Made by a program: the position numbers and the translations under genes. Below the pieces are notes generated by a model. That model searched no databases. It had not been told where the DNA came from and saw only the letters and a list, made by a program, of their open reading frames with translations. From contig QANZ01037575.1 in the NCBI GenBank assembly GCA_003254925.1, positions 62,001 through 126,000 of the forward strand: a stretch of 64,000 nt of DNA, given 5' to 3'. Each line of letters opens with the position of its first letter. The stretch's first letter is position 1. The DNA is from Chamaecrista fasciculata (lineage: Eukaryota > Streptophyta > Magnoliopsida > Fabales > Fabaceae). Shown here in pieces: positions 12,963 through 24,918 of the stretch.

Positions 12963-13552
12963 TTTAAATTATAATTGAGAGAGATATTTATATTTAATAT
13001 TAGACAATATTTTGAATAGAAAATATTTTAAAAAAATTATTTAAAAGAAAAAAAGAGGACCCACATACCAATATGAATATATATGGAATCGAGGTGATGA
13101 TAGGACATGCAATATGAAGAAATGCAATGCAATGCATGCATATATAGGTGAATTGAAAAGTGAAGAGTCTCTCTAGCTATGAGGGGTCCCAATGGAAAGA
13201 CACAAGTTTAAAATTTAGGGCAAAGACAAAGCAAACTCTGATCACATGACTTTATTAGTTGGAAACTTCAAAACCCCATTGGCATTGGGTGGATCCTTCT
13301 TCTTTCTTCTCTTTTTTTCCCCCCACATAGCTTCTTTTTTTCATTTTAATATAAACCAATTTAATTCCCTCCATTCTAATATAAATATGTACATATATAT
13401 ATATATATATGAATTGGTTTTATTCAAATTTTAAAGTGGAAGAAATAGCAAATGAATCTTCTCCTCCACATGCTTTTATGCTTCTGGTGTCATGGTGTGT
13501 TCAGCTTACTCAAATCCCATGTGCTCTCTAAACATTGCTTGCTTTCACATTA

Positions 13553-13556
<4 letters not shown>

Positions 13557-13613
<57 letters not shown>

Positions 13614-13614
13614 N
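13557..13614. repeat. (TC)n microsatellite ending in an N
   Basis: An uninterrupted CT/TC run of more than 55 bases ends at a single unresolved base at 13614. Two plus-strand frames that read serine-leucine repeats through it (13452-13694) are artefacts. The repeat length is likely uncertain in the assembly. Confidence 0.95.
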
Positions 13615-13987
13615 TTGCGGAGGACATACTCAGCTTGGCCCTTTTTTTGGTCTTGCCATCCTTCCCTACATACATTATATACAGAATAAACTAATAATTT
13701 AGTCCTTAAAAAATTATTGAATTTAACAATTTGGCCTCTAAAAAATTAAAATAAACACTTTAATCATTGAAAGATTCAAACGATATACCTTTTAGTTTTT
13801 GAAAGAACAAAACAGTATATCTTTAGTACATAAAGAGGACTAAAATGTATAATATTTTAATCTTTTGAAGACTAAATTGTATATTTCAATATTTTAAAAA
13901 CCGTGTATTGTTTTTTTGAAAGAAGATGAAATTCATAAAACAGCAAACGAAAAACAGAGCAGTAAAAAGCTAGAGTTCAGAAGGTAT

Positions 13988-14638
13988 TTAAGGTACATTA
14001 ATCCTTCTAGTCCTAATCGAATTAAAAGACATAGAGTCCTGATAACAAGATAAAAAGACAAAGCTTGGCATAGAATTGAAGATAGTGAGGGGGGAAGAAG
14101 AGTTTCTTCCCCAGTTGGCTAAGGTGTCAGCAGGGCCGTTAGCCTCCCTGTAGATGTGGCGAACAGAGGCAGATTCAAAACTCTGAAGGTAGCATCTGCA
14201 GTTGTTAATAAGAGAAAAGAGACGATGATGGAAAGAGATGTCAGTATTTGAGATAAGATCAACAGCAAGTTTAGAGTCTGATTCAACAATAATGTGAGAA
14301 ATGTTCAGGTTCTTGGCAAGTTTTAATCCATTTTGAATGCTCCAAAGCTCAGCTTTCAGTATGCAACCCTGTCCAAGAAAAGACGCAAAACCAGATATCC
14401 AGCTGCCATTATGGTCACGGATTATACCCCCAGCCCCAAGTAAGTGATCCTTAGCTGACCCGTCACAATTTAGTTTGAAGAAAAGGGGAGGAGGATGGCA
14501 CCAGAAGACAGAAAAGGAATTGGAAGGGAAAACATCAGGGGGAGGTGCTGAAATGTAAATGTGCTCAACAGACTCGGCATAGGTACGGTTGATAATGAGG
14601 GGGGGGGGAGAAAATTTTTTTGTTAAAAATGACATCAT
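13988..14638 (-). pseudogene. LINE ORF2 part 3: RNase H domain
   Basis: From about residue 50 this reads as the plant LINE RNase H (RVT_3) domain: FKLNCDGSAKDHLLGAGGII with the first Asp, KAELWSI with the Glu, VESDSKLAVDL with the second Asp and EANGPADTLANWGR with the last. The domain degrades RNA in the RNA-DNA hybrid during reverse transcription. The upstream part overlaps the reverse-transcriptase frame, and the true junction is at the G run 14599-14608. The stop at 13988 is followed by a short 3' untranslated region and the A-tract. Confidence 0.9.
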
Positions 14639-17024
14639 TTCTAGCTAACCAGATATTCCTAAGGAGCATTTGAAAGAAAAGATGCCAAGGGATATTGTGT
14701 TTAAGCTTTTTTTTGTGATTACTATGGAATTTAAGCCAGGAGGGAAAGTCTAAGTTTCTATTGAGGTCGTAAGGGAGAAGATGCCAGACTTGGGACGTTT
14801 TATGACATTCCATAAAAAGATGTTTAAGGTCTTCAATAGCATTCAGACACAAGGGACAAGAAGGGTTAGGGATGCAGTTTTTAATATAGAGGTTTAGGTT
14901 AGTGGGGATGGCATTGTGAAAGAGTCTCCAGATGAAGAGGGAAACTCTAGGGGGAAGATTAGTTTTCCAAATCCAATTCAGGTTATCTTGATTGAGGTGT
15001 TTAAAGAGGCTGAGATAAGCCGAGGAGGAAGAGAAGATACCGTTACCTGAAGGAGCCCAAGATATCGTGTCTGGAATGGATTTAGTGATATCAGTGGGGG
15101 TACTGAGAATAAGGTCATAAATGTGAGGGGGAATGTAGTAGGAGATGCCCGAAAGGTCGAAGATGCCTTGGTGGTTAATGATATTTGAGAGGGTCAGGGT
15201 ATTCTCATTAGGGGGAATAGGTCCTTCCAAGAGATTTTTTAAGGGTCCAATGTCTAACCATTTATCAAACCAAAAGTTTATTGAGTTACCGTTGCCAATG
15301 TTCCAAATGATGTTATCTTTAAAGATGTTGTTATCTTTGTCAAGACTTCTACGAATAAAGGATTTAGAGGAGAGATTTTTATTAAGAAGGTCACCATATT
15401 TACAGCGGAGGACAATGGAGTAGAGGTTGTTGTTTTTAGTGAAGATATTCCATTTTAACTTGGCCATAAAGGAAGCATTTATATGTGAGGATTGTCTAAT
15501 TCCAAGGCCACCGTAGATTTTAGGTTTAGTAATGGTTGCCCAATTTATGTGATGAAGATTATGAGTGTTAGGATCATGACCCCAAAGAAAGTCACGATTG
15601 ATGGAGTCAATTTTTTTGTGGATAGCCATAGGGACAGAAAAAGATTGAAGAGCATGGGAGGATAAGGTATTTAAGGTAGAGTTGATAAGTTGCATGCGAC
15701 CCGCCATGGAGAGGGAGTGTCTTTTCCAACCTTGTAATTTTTTGATCATATTATTAATAATAAAAAGGAAGTCTGATTTTTTATAATTAGGTTTCAAAGG
15801 GAGACCAAGGTAGTTTCCAAGGTTATTAGAGGCTTTGATGGGGAGAGTGCTTTTAACAAGGTTTTTAAAGTTTTGAGAAACCATATTTGAGTACCAAATC
15901 TTGGATTTATCGAGATTGATAGAAAGGTTGGAGAGGAGGGAGAAGTTGTCAAGGCAAGTTTTGATAGAAGAAAGGTTTTTATGTGTTGCTTTGGCAAAGA
16001 GGAGAATGTCATCCGCAAAAAAGAGGTGAGAGAAATGAATGTCGTTGTTGCTGTTTTTAAAAGAGAAGGGAGTCCAGTTTTTTCTATTTACTTCATCAAT
16101 AATGGTATGACTAAGATATTCCATAGCAAGGATAAAAATATAGGGGGAGATGGGGTCGCCTTGTCTAATACCACGTTGAGGATTGAAGGAAGGAAGTCTT
16201 TTTCCGTTAAGAATAGGAGTGTAGGTGAAGGAGTTAAAGATGGAGTTGATGAGATGAATCCACTCGGGAGGAAAGCTAAAAAGAGAGAGAACATCAGATA
16301 TAAACTTCCAAGAGATGGAATCAAATGCTTTAGAGATGTCAAGTTTTAGGATCATCCAACCAGATTTAGCTTTAGAGTTGGCCATGGAGTGCATAATTTC
16401 ATGGGCAGCGATGAAGAGGTCGTTTGTTTGTTTGCCTTTTTGGAAGGCTCCTTGGAAGGGAGAAATAAGATTGGGAATAAGAGGTTTGAGGCGGTTGGTG
16501 AGGAGCTTACTAAGGATTTTATAATGAGTCATACAAAGGCCGATAGGTCTGAGGTGGGAAGGTTTTGAAGGATTTTTAATTTTAGGAATGAGACATAAGA
16601 GGGTGTTGCCCCAATCAGGCGGGATAGTCCAAGATGTAAAAATGTTGTTAAAGGAGATAAGGAATTGATGTTTGACAGTGTTCCAGTTTTTTTGGTAAAA
16701 GATGGCATGAAGGCCGTCCTCACCAGGGGATTTTAAGGGGTGGAGATCAAAGCAAGCATTTCTAATTTCAAGCTCACTAGGAGGATGAGTGAGGAGGGTT
16801 TTCTCTTGAAGGGAAAAAGTGGGGAGGTTGGGCAGATGAGGGGGGGGGATTGTAGTTGAGGTGAAGAGAAGTGTAGTGATCTTTAAAGAAAGAGAAGATG
16901 ATGGAGGAGATTTCGGAGGAATCCCAAGTGATGGAACCATCATCGCGAGTGAGGCAAAGAACATTGTTGTTTTTTCTGCGAATAGAAGCACTTTGATGGA
17001 AAAATTTTGTGTTTTTGTCACCAA
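14565..17024 (-). pseudogene. LINE ORF2 part 2: reverse transcriptase and zf-RVT
   Basis: About 760 residues are colinear with plant LINE reverse transcriptases after the junction near 16845. Motifs in order are RPIGLCMTHYKILSKLLTNR, SPFQGAFQKGK, LKLDISKAFDSISW (first catalytic Asp), RGIRQGDPISPYIFILAMEY and HLFFADDILLF (catalytic FADD). The C-terminal part has the zinc-binding zf-RVT region with CPLC and H/C residues (PSCPLCLNAIEDLKHLFMEC). All key residues are present. The frame is broken at both ends by indels in G runs (16840-16848 and 14599-14608), so the domain is uninterrupted but joined to neither neighbour as assembled. Confidence 0.92.
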
Positions 17025-18909
17025 GAGAAATCCAGTTAATCCTAGATCTCATCTGCCAGAATTCCTCTTCTTGTTTAAGGATGTCGGAGAGTTGGTTTTG
17101 GAGATTTTTCTCCAGAATGAGGTGTTGGGGGGTAGGATTAGTGCAGAGAGAGGATTGGAGACCTAGAAGTCTAGCATAAAGGTGGCGTTTTTCACTGTTA
17201 ATATTTTTAAAATTATTTTTACTCCATATTTTGATAGCTTGCTGTATTTTGATGATATTGTCAGAGAAGTCGTTTATGTCGTTATCCCAGTGGAGTTTAA
17301 TAAGATCCGGGAAGGAAGGGTGATTGACCCAAAAAGATTCAAGTCTAAAAAAGTCGTTATTATGGTAAGAAGAGGGAAGAGTGTTAAGGATAATAGGGCA
17401 GTGGTCAGAATGGGTTCGTGGCAGATGGGAAACCGAGCAGTTAGGGAAGAGATGGAGCCATGCAGAGTTTGCATGGCAGCGATCTATCCTAGTTCTAATG
17501 GTTTTGCCATGTTCTCTATTGTTAGTCCAAGTAAAGAGAGGGCCAGAGAAACCTAAGTCAATAAGGTTACAGTTATTAAGGAAGGAGTTAAAGAGAAGCA
17601 TTTTGTTCAAGTTAGGATTATTGCCACCAAATTTTTCTTTGGGATGAGCTATGTCATTAAAGTCACCCATAATGAGCCAGGGAAGATGGAAGTCTTTATA
17701 AGCTAAGGATAAACTATGCCAAAGGTTTTTTCTAATATTGAAATTTGGACTACCATAGATGGCGGTAAGGATGAAAGAAGAGTTTTTTACCTTCACTTTG
17801 CAGTGGAGCTCTTGGAAGGATGAAGCAAGCGGGGTGATGTTGACAATATGAGGATGCCACAGTAGCCAGATTCCTCCAGAGAAATCCATGGCATCGATTT
17901 TAAGATAGCTTTCGAAGCCAAGAGTGGTGAGGATAGAGTCAGCTCTAGTACTGCTTAGGCGGGTTTCAGTAAGAATAACAATGTCTGGGTTATATCTTTG
18001 GCAGAGATCACGGAAAGCTCTCCTGAAGTCGGGGCTAGCTGCCCCTCTGGTATTCCAAGCAAGAATCTTCATGGGTTCAAAGATCGGGTTGAGGTCAGAA
18101 GAAGGGGGAATAAAGGAAGGGTCAAACGTGTCAAGGTGAGGGTTACTTGGGTCGTAAGCAAAGGAGGGATTAAGGTGAAGATTGTAGTCTACGGTACCCG
18201 TGTCTATATTTAAGGAGCAGTCTATGTCTAAGTACATTTCCGCTAAATGATTTGGCCCGAGGAAATGAGCAGAGTGGTTTTGATTTCCTATAAGAGATAC
18301 GTCTATGCCGGAGAGATGAAACTCGAAGTTGTGTATCAGGGGGGATGAGTGGAGATCGGTTATTAGAGGGTTTGGAGGGGGTGGTGGGGCTGGAAACCAA
18401 TTGTACTGAGTTTGGTTGTTGAAGCGTGGTGGAGGTAGAACGAAGGTATGTCTTTGTCGAAGTTGCAAGACAGTTGCTCTCGTGTTGTTGTTCCGGATAT
18501 TGTTGAGATAGGCTAGACCGAGGAGGCTGGCCCAGCAATGGATCCAAGGAGAGTTGTTTAGAAGGGCTCTTAGAAGATTTATCCAAATCATAGTCATGCC
18601 CGAGGAGGGAGAGTTTTCCTGTTGGTAAGCTTCGATGAGGTTGTTTAGTATTTCTTCTCTTTGGTCTTGAGGAGGGGGGTTGTTGTCTATGACATTGTTT
18701 TGGGGTAGTGGCCAGCGAATGGGTATTACAAGCAGTGATACAGGATTGTTGGTGGTTAGGGCTAGAGGGGGTGGAGGTTGTTGAGGGATGCTTGGTGGCA
18801 GGGGGTATGGGAAGATTGGAGAGAATGAGGGGTTCGGGCTCACTGCCCTTGGCTGTTGAGGAGACATGTTTTGAGGGGGGTTTCTGCTGGCTTGAGAGTT
18901 TGAAGACAT
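16777..18909 (-). pseudogene. LINE ORF2 part 1: AP-type endonuclease
   Basis: The recognisable domain starts at an ATG at 18072 (residue 280 of the open frame) with MKILAWNTRGA. It has the endonuclease/exonuclease/phosphatase motifs ILTET, WLIMGDFNDI, FTWTNNR and SDHCPI, which place catalytic Asn, Glu, Asp and His residues. This enzyme nicks target DNA for target-primed reverse transcription. The frame is also open for 279 codons upstream of 18072, overlapping ORF1, and those residues look protein-like near the end (HLNPSFAYDPSNPHLDTFD). Downstream the frame runs off at a 9-base G run (16840-16848), and the reverse transcriptase continues in another frame. It is therefore part of a broken ORF2. 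Confidence 0.88.
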
Positions 18910-20269
18910 GGTTACCTACAGAGCTATCGGGTAGTTTTGGTGGTGATGAAGATGAGTTTGTATGGGGGGGAGGTGATGTTATGTTATAAGGATGGTCCTT
19001 AGATAGGATGTCGATAAGTGAGAAAGGGTTGCAGTGAGTAGGCAGAGAGGAGGTAGGGTTGGAGACAGTGTTTTCATTATTTAAGTCAAGGACAATTTCA
19101 AGAATAGGAGGGGAAGGTTGACTTACGTTTTGAAGAGAGGAAGGGGAAAGGTTTATGGCAGAGGGTTGCGTGGAGGGGCTAGGAGGTGGTGAAGAGTTTT
19201 CATGTTGGGAGAAGGCAGGTGAGGTGCTCGAGATATGAGAGATATGTTCTGACATAGAAGAAGGATGGGAGGAAACATTTTGAATATTTGGCGATTTTTG
19301 GTTTTTTGCAGAGGAGGTGGAGGCTTGGGAGATGTCCGAGGTTAGCTTAGGAAGGGAAGTTTTGTTTTTTTCTTTCACATGTTTTGGGATTAGGTGTACA
19401 GGAGTACCAGGTAGCTTTTTGAAGGGACTGATATCCTTATGTACGAAATCTTGGGGTGGCAGAGAGTTTTTTATAGTTTTAAGCTGTGTTTTTTTTAAAG
19501 GACCGGTACGAGGGGGGTTTTTATTAGTTTTTAAGGACTGATTAAAGGTGTTGGAGGGAGGATTAGTATTATGAAGAGTACGGACAGAGTTTTGAGCGTT
19601 GGATTTCCTGGGGAAAGATGAAGGTTGCGATAGAGCCTTAGGTCTTATGGGGGGAGTTGGGAGTAACGGTAGTGAGGATTTGAAAGTTTGAAAATCGTAA
19701 AGGTGGAGATTTTCATAGACTATGGGGATCTGAATGCCATTGAAGAGAAGTGAAGCAGGGGGGGGAGAAGAAATGTCAATTTCCACACATAATCTAGTGA
19801 CTGAAATCAAGGATTTATTTAGATTATTCAGATCAAAAGCAACAAGTTTACCAATAGCATTACCTATCAGCCTTAAAACATCATGATTAATATACTCCAC
19901 AGGGAGATGGGGAAGGGATATCCAGACAGAGGTAAGACGGGAAGATACAAGGGGGGAGAAATTGGAAATCCAAGACCGGGTCAGCACAGGATACTTACCG
20001 AGAAACCAGGGGCAAACAGTAAGGATCCTTAACCTTTCAGAGTCGTCGATGTTAGAGAGGAGGTAGTGATTAGAGCCCAGATGCTTAAAGATTGTTGATT
20101 CCTTGAGGTTCCAAAGACGGAGAAGTTTTTCTCTGAGATTTCCGGTGTTAGCAGCGACATCTGGAACAAAGATGATGAGGGACAGATTCCATTGTTTGGT
20201 CAGAGCTTTGCAGGCCTTTGTGGGCAGAGAGATAGCGATTTCATCGCCGTGTATTGTTAGTTTACTCAT
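18170..20269 (-). CDS. LINE ORF1 protein (DUF4283 family)
   Basis: A 699-codon frame. Residues about 25-190 read as a DUF4283 domain, the N-terminal domain of plant LINE ORF1 proteins, including WISNFSPLVSSRLTSVWISL and the LGSNHYLLSN region. A long Pro/Ser/Thr-rich linker follows. I do not see a CCHC zinc knuckle. By family analogy ORF1 binds the LINE RNA in a ribonucleoprotein. From about 18500 down the amino-acid make-up becomes less natural while the overlapping frame (16777-18909) becomes more natural, so a frameshift near 18500 is possible and the last 100 or so residues may be spurious. The start codon may come from flanking DNA, since the proposed target duplication at 20247-20258 lies inside codons 4-8. 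Confidence 0.75.
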   Translation of the reverse strand: MSKLTIHGDEIAISLPTKACKALTKQWNLSLIIFVPDVAANTGNLREKLLRLWNLKESTIFKHLGSNHYLLSNIDDSERLRILTVCPWFLGKYPVLTRSWISNFSPLVSSRLTSVWISLPHLPVEYINHDVLRLIGNAIGKLVAFDLNNLNKSLISVTRLCVEIDISSPPPASLLFNGIQIPIVYENLHLYDFQTFKSSLPLLPTPPIRPKALSQPSSFPRKSNAQNSVRTLHNTNPPSNTFNQSLKTNKNPPRTGPLKKTQLKTIKNSLPPQDFVHKDISPFKKLPGTPVHLIPKHVKEKNKTSLPKLTSDISQASTSSAKNQKSPNIQNVSSHPSSMSEHISHISSTSPAFSQHENSSPPPSPSTQPSAINLSPSSLQNVSQPSPPILEIVLDLNNENTVSNPTSSLPTHCNPFSLIDILSKDHPYNITSPPPHTNSSSSPPKLPDSSVGNHVFKLSSQQKPPSKHVSSTAKGSEPEPLILSNLPIPPATKHPSTTSTPSSPNHQQSCITACNTHSLATTPKQCHRQQPPSSRPKRRNTKQPHRSLPTGKLSLLGHDYDLDKSSKSPSKQLSLDPLLGQPPRSSLSQQYPEQQHESNCLATSTKTYLRSTSTTLQQPNSVQLVSSPTTPSKPSNNRSPLIPPDTQLRVSSLRHRRISYRKSKPLCSFPRAKSFSGNVLRHRLLLKYRHGYRRLQSSP

Positions 20270-21700
20270 GATATACTTAACACTTTATTGATGAAATATT
20301 TCATTATTATTAATTAGTATACCAACATTATCATATAACTTTTTAATATTAATATTAACATTCATAATAGAATGGTACCGGAAATAATAAAATTAAAAAC
20401 TAAACATAGTACCTCAATTAATCAATCATCAGATGAGTCATAAGTCCTTCAAAATATTAATTAACAAAAGTAATTGATAGCGAGGTCAAAATTGTAGAGG
20501 ACCATGCATTTAAAGGAAGTCTAAACGACTAAAACATTTAGAGACAAATGCTTGGTTTTTATGATATTATGTTTGGTTAATTTGGCATACTAACTAATAA
20601 GATATGCATTAGTTTTTTTTTTCCGTAGGTTAAATTAATAGAAAATTAATTAACTACGTCTTCAGATATTAAGTTTACAATTCAAACATTAATTATAGAT
20701 CGTTTTCAGAACAACTTTTTAAAATTAATCAATAGTACAATTAACTTTAAGAAAAAAATCCTGAAAGAGAAGATATATTAAAGGCAAAGATTGAGAAAGG
20801 GAGAGGGAGAAAGAGCATCACAAGGACAAAAGAGAATAAATGAATCTGAAAGACGTCTTAATTCTTATTACTGATAATTCAATTACTCATTGTCAATTTG
20901 TCATAAGCAAATTAAAAGGAAGAAAGCAATTTAATTATATATAACAACATTTAGGAACAAAGTTCTCTAATATTTTTTTACTATAAAAATGTTGAAGTCA
21001 ATTTATAATGCTAAAATATTTGTTTTAGCTTCGACAGATTTGATTAATTCTACAAGAAAATGCGACTATGAATTGGAATTAGCTTGTTGAAAAGTAAAAA
21101 ATAATAATTCAACAAATACATAAAAAACATCAAAAGTATTACACATTTAAAGAAAAAAAAAAGAGAGATTGGCAAGAAATATATCTGATGCTTTGACATT
21201 TATTGTAATTTGACAAAACATATATATATATATATAATAATATAATATAAATACATCCATTTCATATATATATATGTATATATTCCACTGCAAGTTGCAA
21301 AATGGGGGCTAGCTGAAATATATCAGTCAAGTGGGCACAACTTGGCAATATAAAAAGAAACAAGATCCTGTTTGCTTTATACGTATAGTGATGAGTGAGT
21401 GATGATATATATTAATTAATTAAAAATGAAAATGAATATATAGATGTAATGTAAAAAGTGATGAATCTTTATTGGCAAGAAAATGAAAAAAGACATGGAA
21501 TTGACATCCCAACCATTAGAGATTAGATAGATTAGCTGCATCTATTTGCAAATTATGATTGATGACACATCCTTTATTCGCATCATAATGCCACACAACC
21601 TTAGCCTCTCATTTTCCTATATATCTCAACATGCATCCACATCTTCAACTCTCAACTTCATTTCTCTTCAATTACATATATATATATATATATATATATG
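20270..21700. other. Intergenic, AT-rich
   Basis: No gene recognised. The sequence is over 70 percent A+T by eye, with (TA)n runs near 21218-21233 and 21677-21700. Confidence 0.5.
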
Positions 21701-22069
21701 CATGATGATATCTTTTTTTTTGGCCGAAAATATTTCAATAAAACCAGCAAAACAACACCACAGTACAAACAGGAACAAGAAAACAGTAAAACATCTCAAA
21801 ATGACAAAAACAGAAAGCAGACAAAAACAAGAATTCTAAACATAAACAAAAACCAACTCCCGCAAGACATCATCCAATCCCATTTCTATCTCCAGCATCA
21901 TAACGAACAATCTTAAAAAAATGGGTTGGAGGTCCATTGACCCAAGCAGAGCAGCACAACCCACGAAACACAGCCTTAGTGAGCCAATTAGCCGCTTTTT
22001 TTGATATCAAACGAAATTTCATTAAGAAGGACAGAAATACAGTAACATATGAAGTATAATCCTGAGGGA

Positions 22070-22501
22070 TTATACAGCTGATCTACTACTACTACGGTTC
22101 AAGGAAGCTTGATTACTCTGCGAAAAGTCTTCCTTGTTAGAGATAATACAAGTCCTAGGAAATTGAAAGTGCATGAAATCGTAAAAACAGGAGAGATTAA
22201 TAAAACTAGGCATAGTGGTGAAGATAGTTTTTTGACAAGAAGAGGATCTGCCCCAATTCGCCAAGATGTCCGCTGGTTGGTTTGCTTCCCTGAAGATGTG
22301 TTGTATCTTAGCATCTTCAAAGTGTTGCAGGAAAAACCTACAATTGTGGATAAGAGAGAAGAGATGATGATGAGATGAAAACATTGAATCTGTTAGAAGC
22401 TTGACCGCAAGAAGGGAGTCTGTTTCAATAATGAGATGATTAATATTAAGATGCTTTGCAAGTTGTAAGCCATGGAGAATACTCCAAGGCTCTGCTTTCA
22501 A
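22070..22501 (-). pseudogene. LINE RNase H fragment
   Basis: The minus-strand frame begins inside the domain at KAEPWSILHGLQLAKHLNI and continues with IETDSLLAVKLL and REANQPADILANWGR, the second half of a plant LINE RNase H. The Glu-bearing motif here reads AEPW instead of AELW. The first Asp motif (KLNCDGSAKD) is found at about 22585-22625 in another frame. It belongs to the nested LINE 21996-25178. Confidence 0.85.
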
Positions 22502-23151
22502 AATATTTCCTGATCCCAGAAAAACAGCGAATCCAGAAACCCAATTTCCATTATAATCTCTAATAATACCTCCTGCTCCTAATAGGTTATCCTTTGCTGA
22601 TCCATCACAATTAAGTTTAAAGAAGGGAGGAACAGGTCTAGACCAATTAATAAGGGAGATAGTAGAAGAAGGAGCTGGTAAAGGATCAGGGAAGAAGATA
22701 AAGTTTAGCTCGACAGACTATGCTAAGGTAGAGTTAATAATAAGAGAGGGATTAAAGGGTTTCTGATGAAAGATTTAATTATTTCTAGCAAGCCAGATAT
22801 TTCTGATGATAATTATGAAGAAGATATTCCAATTAAGGGATATTTTGTTTATATTTCTTTTTGTGGTTGCAGTTTAATTTTAACTAATCAGAAAAGGATA
22901 AAGTCGTATTTGAAGAAGGAGGTTTAGTATAGTTCCAGATTGGAGAAACCTGAGTGCAATATCGAAAAAGATGTTCTCTATCTTCAATGGTATCCTTACA
23001 TAAGGCACATATGGGGGAAGGAGAGCAATTTTTAAAGAAGAGGTTGTTGTTTGTAGGGATGGCATTATTAAAAAGTCTCCAAATAAAAAGAGAGTAGCGA
23101 GGAGGGAGTTTTAATTTTCAAATCCAGGTTTGATCACTGGGAGGCAGATTT

Positions 23152-24918
23152 TTAAAAAAGGGTTAAGTAAGCTGAAGAAGAAGAGAAAATGCCATTAGTG
23201 GTAGGGGACCAAGTAAGGAAATCAGGGATGGTATTAGTAAGATCAAAAGGAGTAGCAGTGATAAGATGGACAATATTAGAGGGTAAGACATAGGGAATTT
23301 GAGCAAAATCAATAATACCCAAATGATTTATATACGAGGAGACATTGAAAGTAATATGACTTCGAGGGAGGGGGCCATAGAGAATTGAGACAAGAGGTCC
23401 ACAGGGTAGCCAGAAGTCAGTCCAGAACTTAATAGATTGCCCATTTCCAAGAACCCAAAAGGAGTTCTCTTGCAAAATATTATTGTCTTTATTAATACTA
23501 CGTCTAATGAAGGATTTGTTAGAGTTATTTCTATCAAGATTATTGCCATATTTAAGTCTAAGGACTCTAGAGTATAAATTAGATTTATTTGATAGAATAT
23601 TCCATCTAACTTTAGCCATAAAGGTGGCATTGATATGTGAGGATTTTCGAATGCCAAGTCCTCCATAGCTCTTAGGAGTTGAGATAAGTTCCCAATTTAT
23701 ATGATGTAGTTTTTTAGTGTTGTCATCATGACCCCAAAGGAAATTTCTTGTTATAGAATCGATTTTCTTGTGTATAGTAGCAGGGAGAGAGAAGGATTGC
23801 ATAACATGTGCAGAAATAGAAGAGAGGGTAGAATTTATAAGTTGAATTCTGCCAGCCATAGATAGGGAGTTTCGTTTCCAGCTATGGAGTTTATAGTAGA
23901 GGTTATTAATGATGAAGTTGAAGTCATTTTTATTATAAGAAGTTTTAAGGGGAAGTCCAAGGTAGTTGCCAAGAGAGTTGGAGCAGGGGATGTTCATGGA
24001 AGTGTTGACTTGAGTCTTAAAAGAGTTAGGGATAGTTTTAGAGAACCAAATTTTTGATTTATCAAGATTGTAGTTAAGATTTGAGACATTGGAAAAGAGG
24101 TTTAGACACGACTGAATAGAAGAAAGACTTTTTTTAGTAGCTTTGGCAAAAAGAAGGATATCATCAGCAAAGAAGAGATGTGAAAAGGCAATATTATTGT
24201 TGTTACGATTATTTGTGAAGGAGAAGGGCTCCCAGTTTTTATTATTAACTTCATTACTAATAAGATGATTTAAATATTCCATAGCTAGGATGAAGAGATA
24301 AGGTGAAATAGGATCACCTTGTCTAATGCCACGAAGAGGTTTAAAGCTAGAGAGTTTTTTACCATTGATAATAGGGGTATAATTGAAGGAGTGGAAGATG
24401 GAGTTGATTAGAAGAATCCATTTATCAGGGAAATTAAAGGTTTTTAGCATGTGAATTATAAAATCCCAAGAGATGGAGTCAAATGCTTTGGTAATATCCA
24501 ATTTGATAACCATCCATCCCGATTTAGATCTAGATTGATTCATAGAGTGTATAATCTCATGAGCAGTGATAAAAAGATCATTAATATGTTTTCCTTTTTG
24601 AAAAGTTCCTTGAAAAGGAGAGATTAGATGAGGGAGGAAAGGTTTAAGTCTATTTGATAGGAGTTTGCCTAGAATTTTGTAATGGGTAAGGCAGAGGCCA
24701 ATAGGGCGCAGATGGGAGGGTTTGGAAGCATTTTTAATTTTAGGAATAAGACAGAGGATAGTGTTACCCCAAGACTGGGGAATATCACCATCAGAAAGGA
24801 TATTTTTAATAAGGAGAATAATCTGATCCTTTATAGTAGGCCAGTTTTTTTGATAGAATATAGCATGAAGCCCATCTTCTCCTTGTGTTTTTAGAGGGTG
24901 AAGATTGAAGCAAGCCAT
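23152..24918 (-). pseudogene. LINE reverse transcriptase fragment
   Basis: An open 588-codon stretch. It has RPIGLCLTHYKILGKLLSNR, SPFQGTFQKGKHINDLF, VIKLDITKAFDSISW, RGIRQGDPISPYLFILAMEY and HLFFADDILLFAKAT, so the catalytic aspartates are present. Upstream coding (to 25178) is in another frame, overlapping at 24891-25097. Downstream the zf-RVT region at about 22880-23150 is scattered over frames. It is defective, with no endonuclease. Confidence 0.9.

Larger units (their letters stand above)
13911..20246 (-). mobile_element. L1-type LINE retrotransposon, nearly full length
   Basis: On the minus strand it carries, in order, a DUF4283-type ORF1, an AP-endonuclease domain, a reverse transcriptase with an FADD active site, a zf-RVT zinc-binding region and an RNase H domain. 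It ends in an A-tract (T run at 13911-13917 on the plus strand). The 12-mer ccgtgtattgtt occurs right beside that tail (13901-13912) and again at 20247-20258, and fits a target-site duplication. If so, the element ends at 20246. ORF2 is split over three frames by indels at two G runs. The same family is represented by the truncated copy at 21996-25178. Confidence 0.93.

Noticed and set aside
13452..13694. Serine/leucine repeat proteins on the plus strand
   Set aside because: Produced by the (TC)n microsatellite and a single N; no gene context.
15981..18213. Plus-strand frames of 60-124 codons under the LINE
   Set aside because: Antisense shadows of the LINE ORFs; no known domain.
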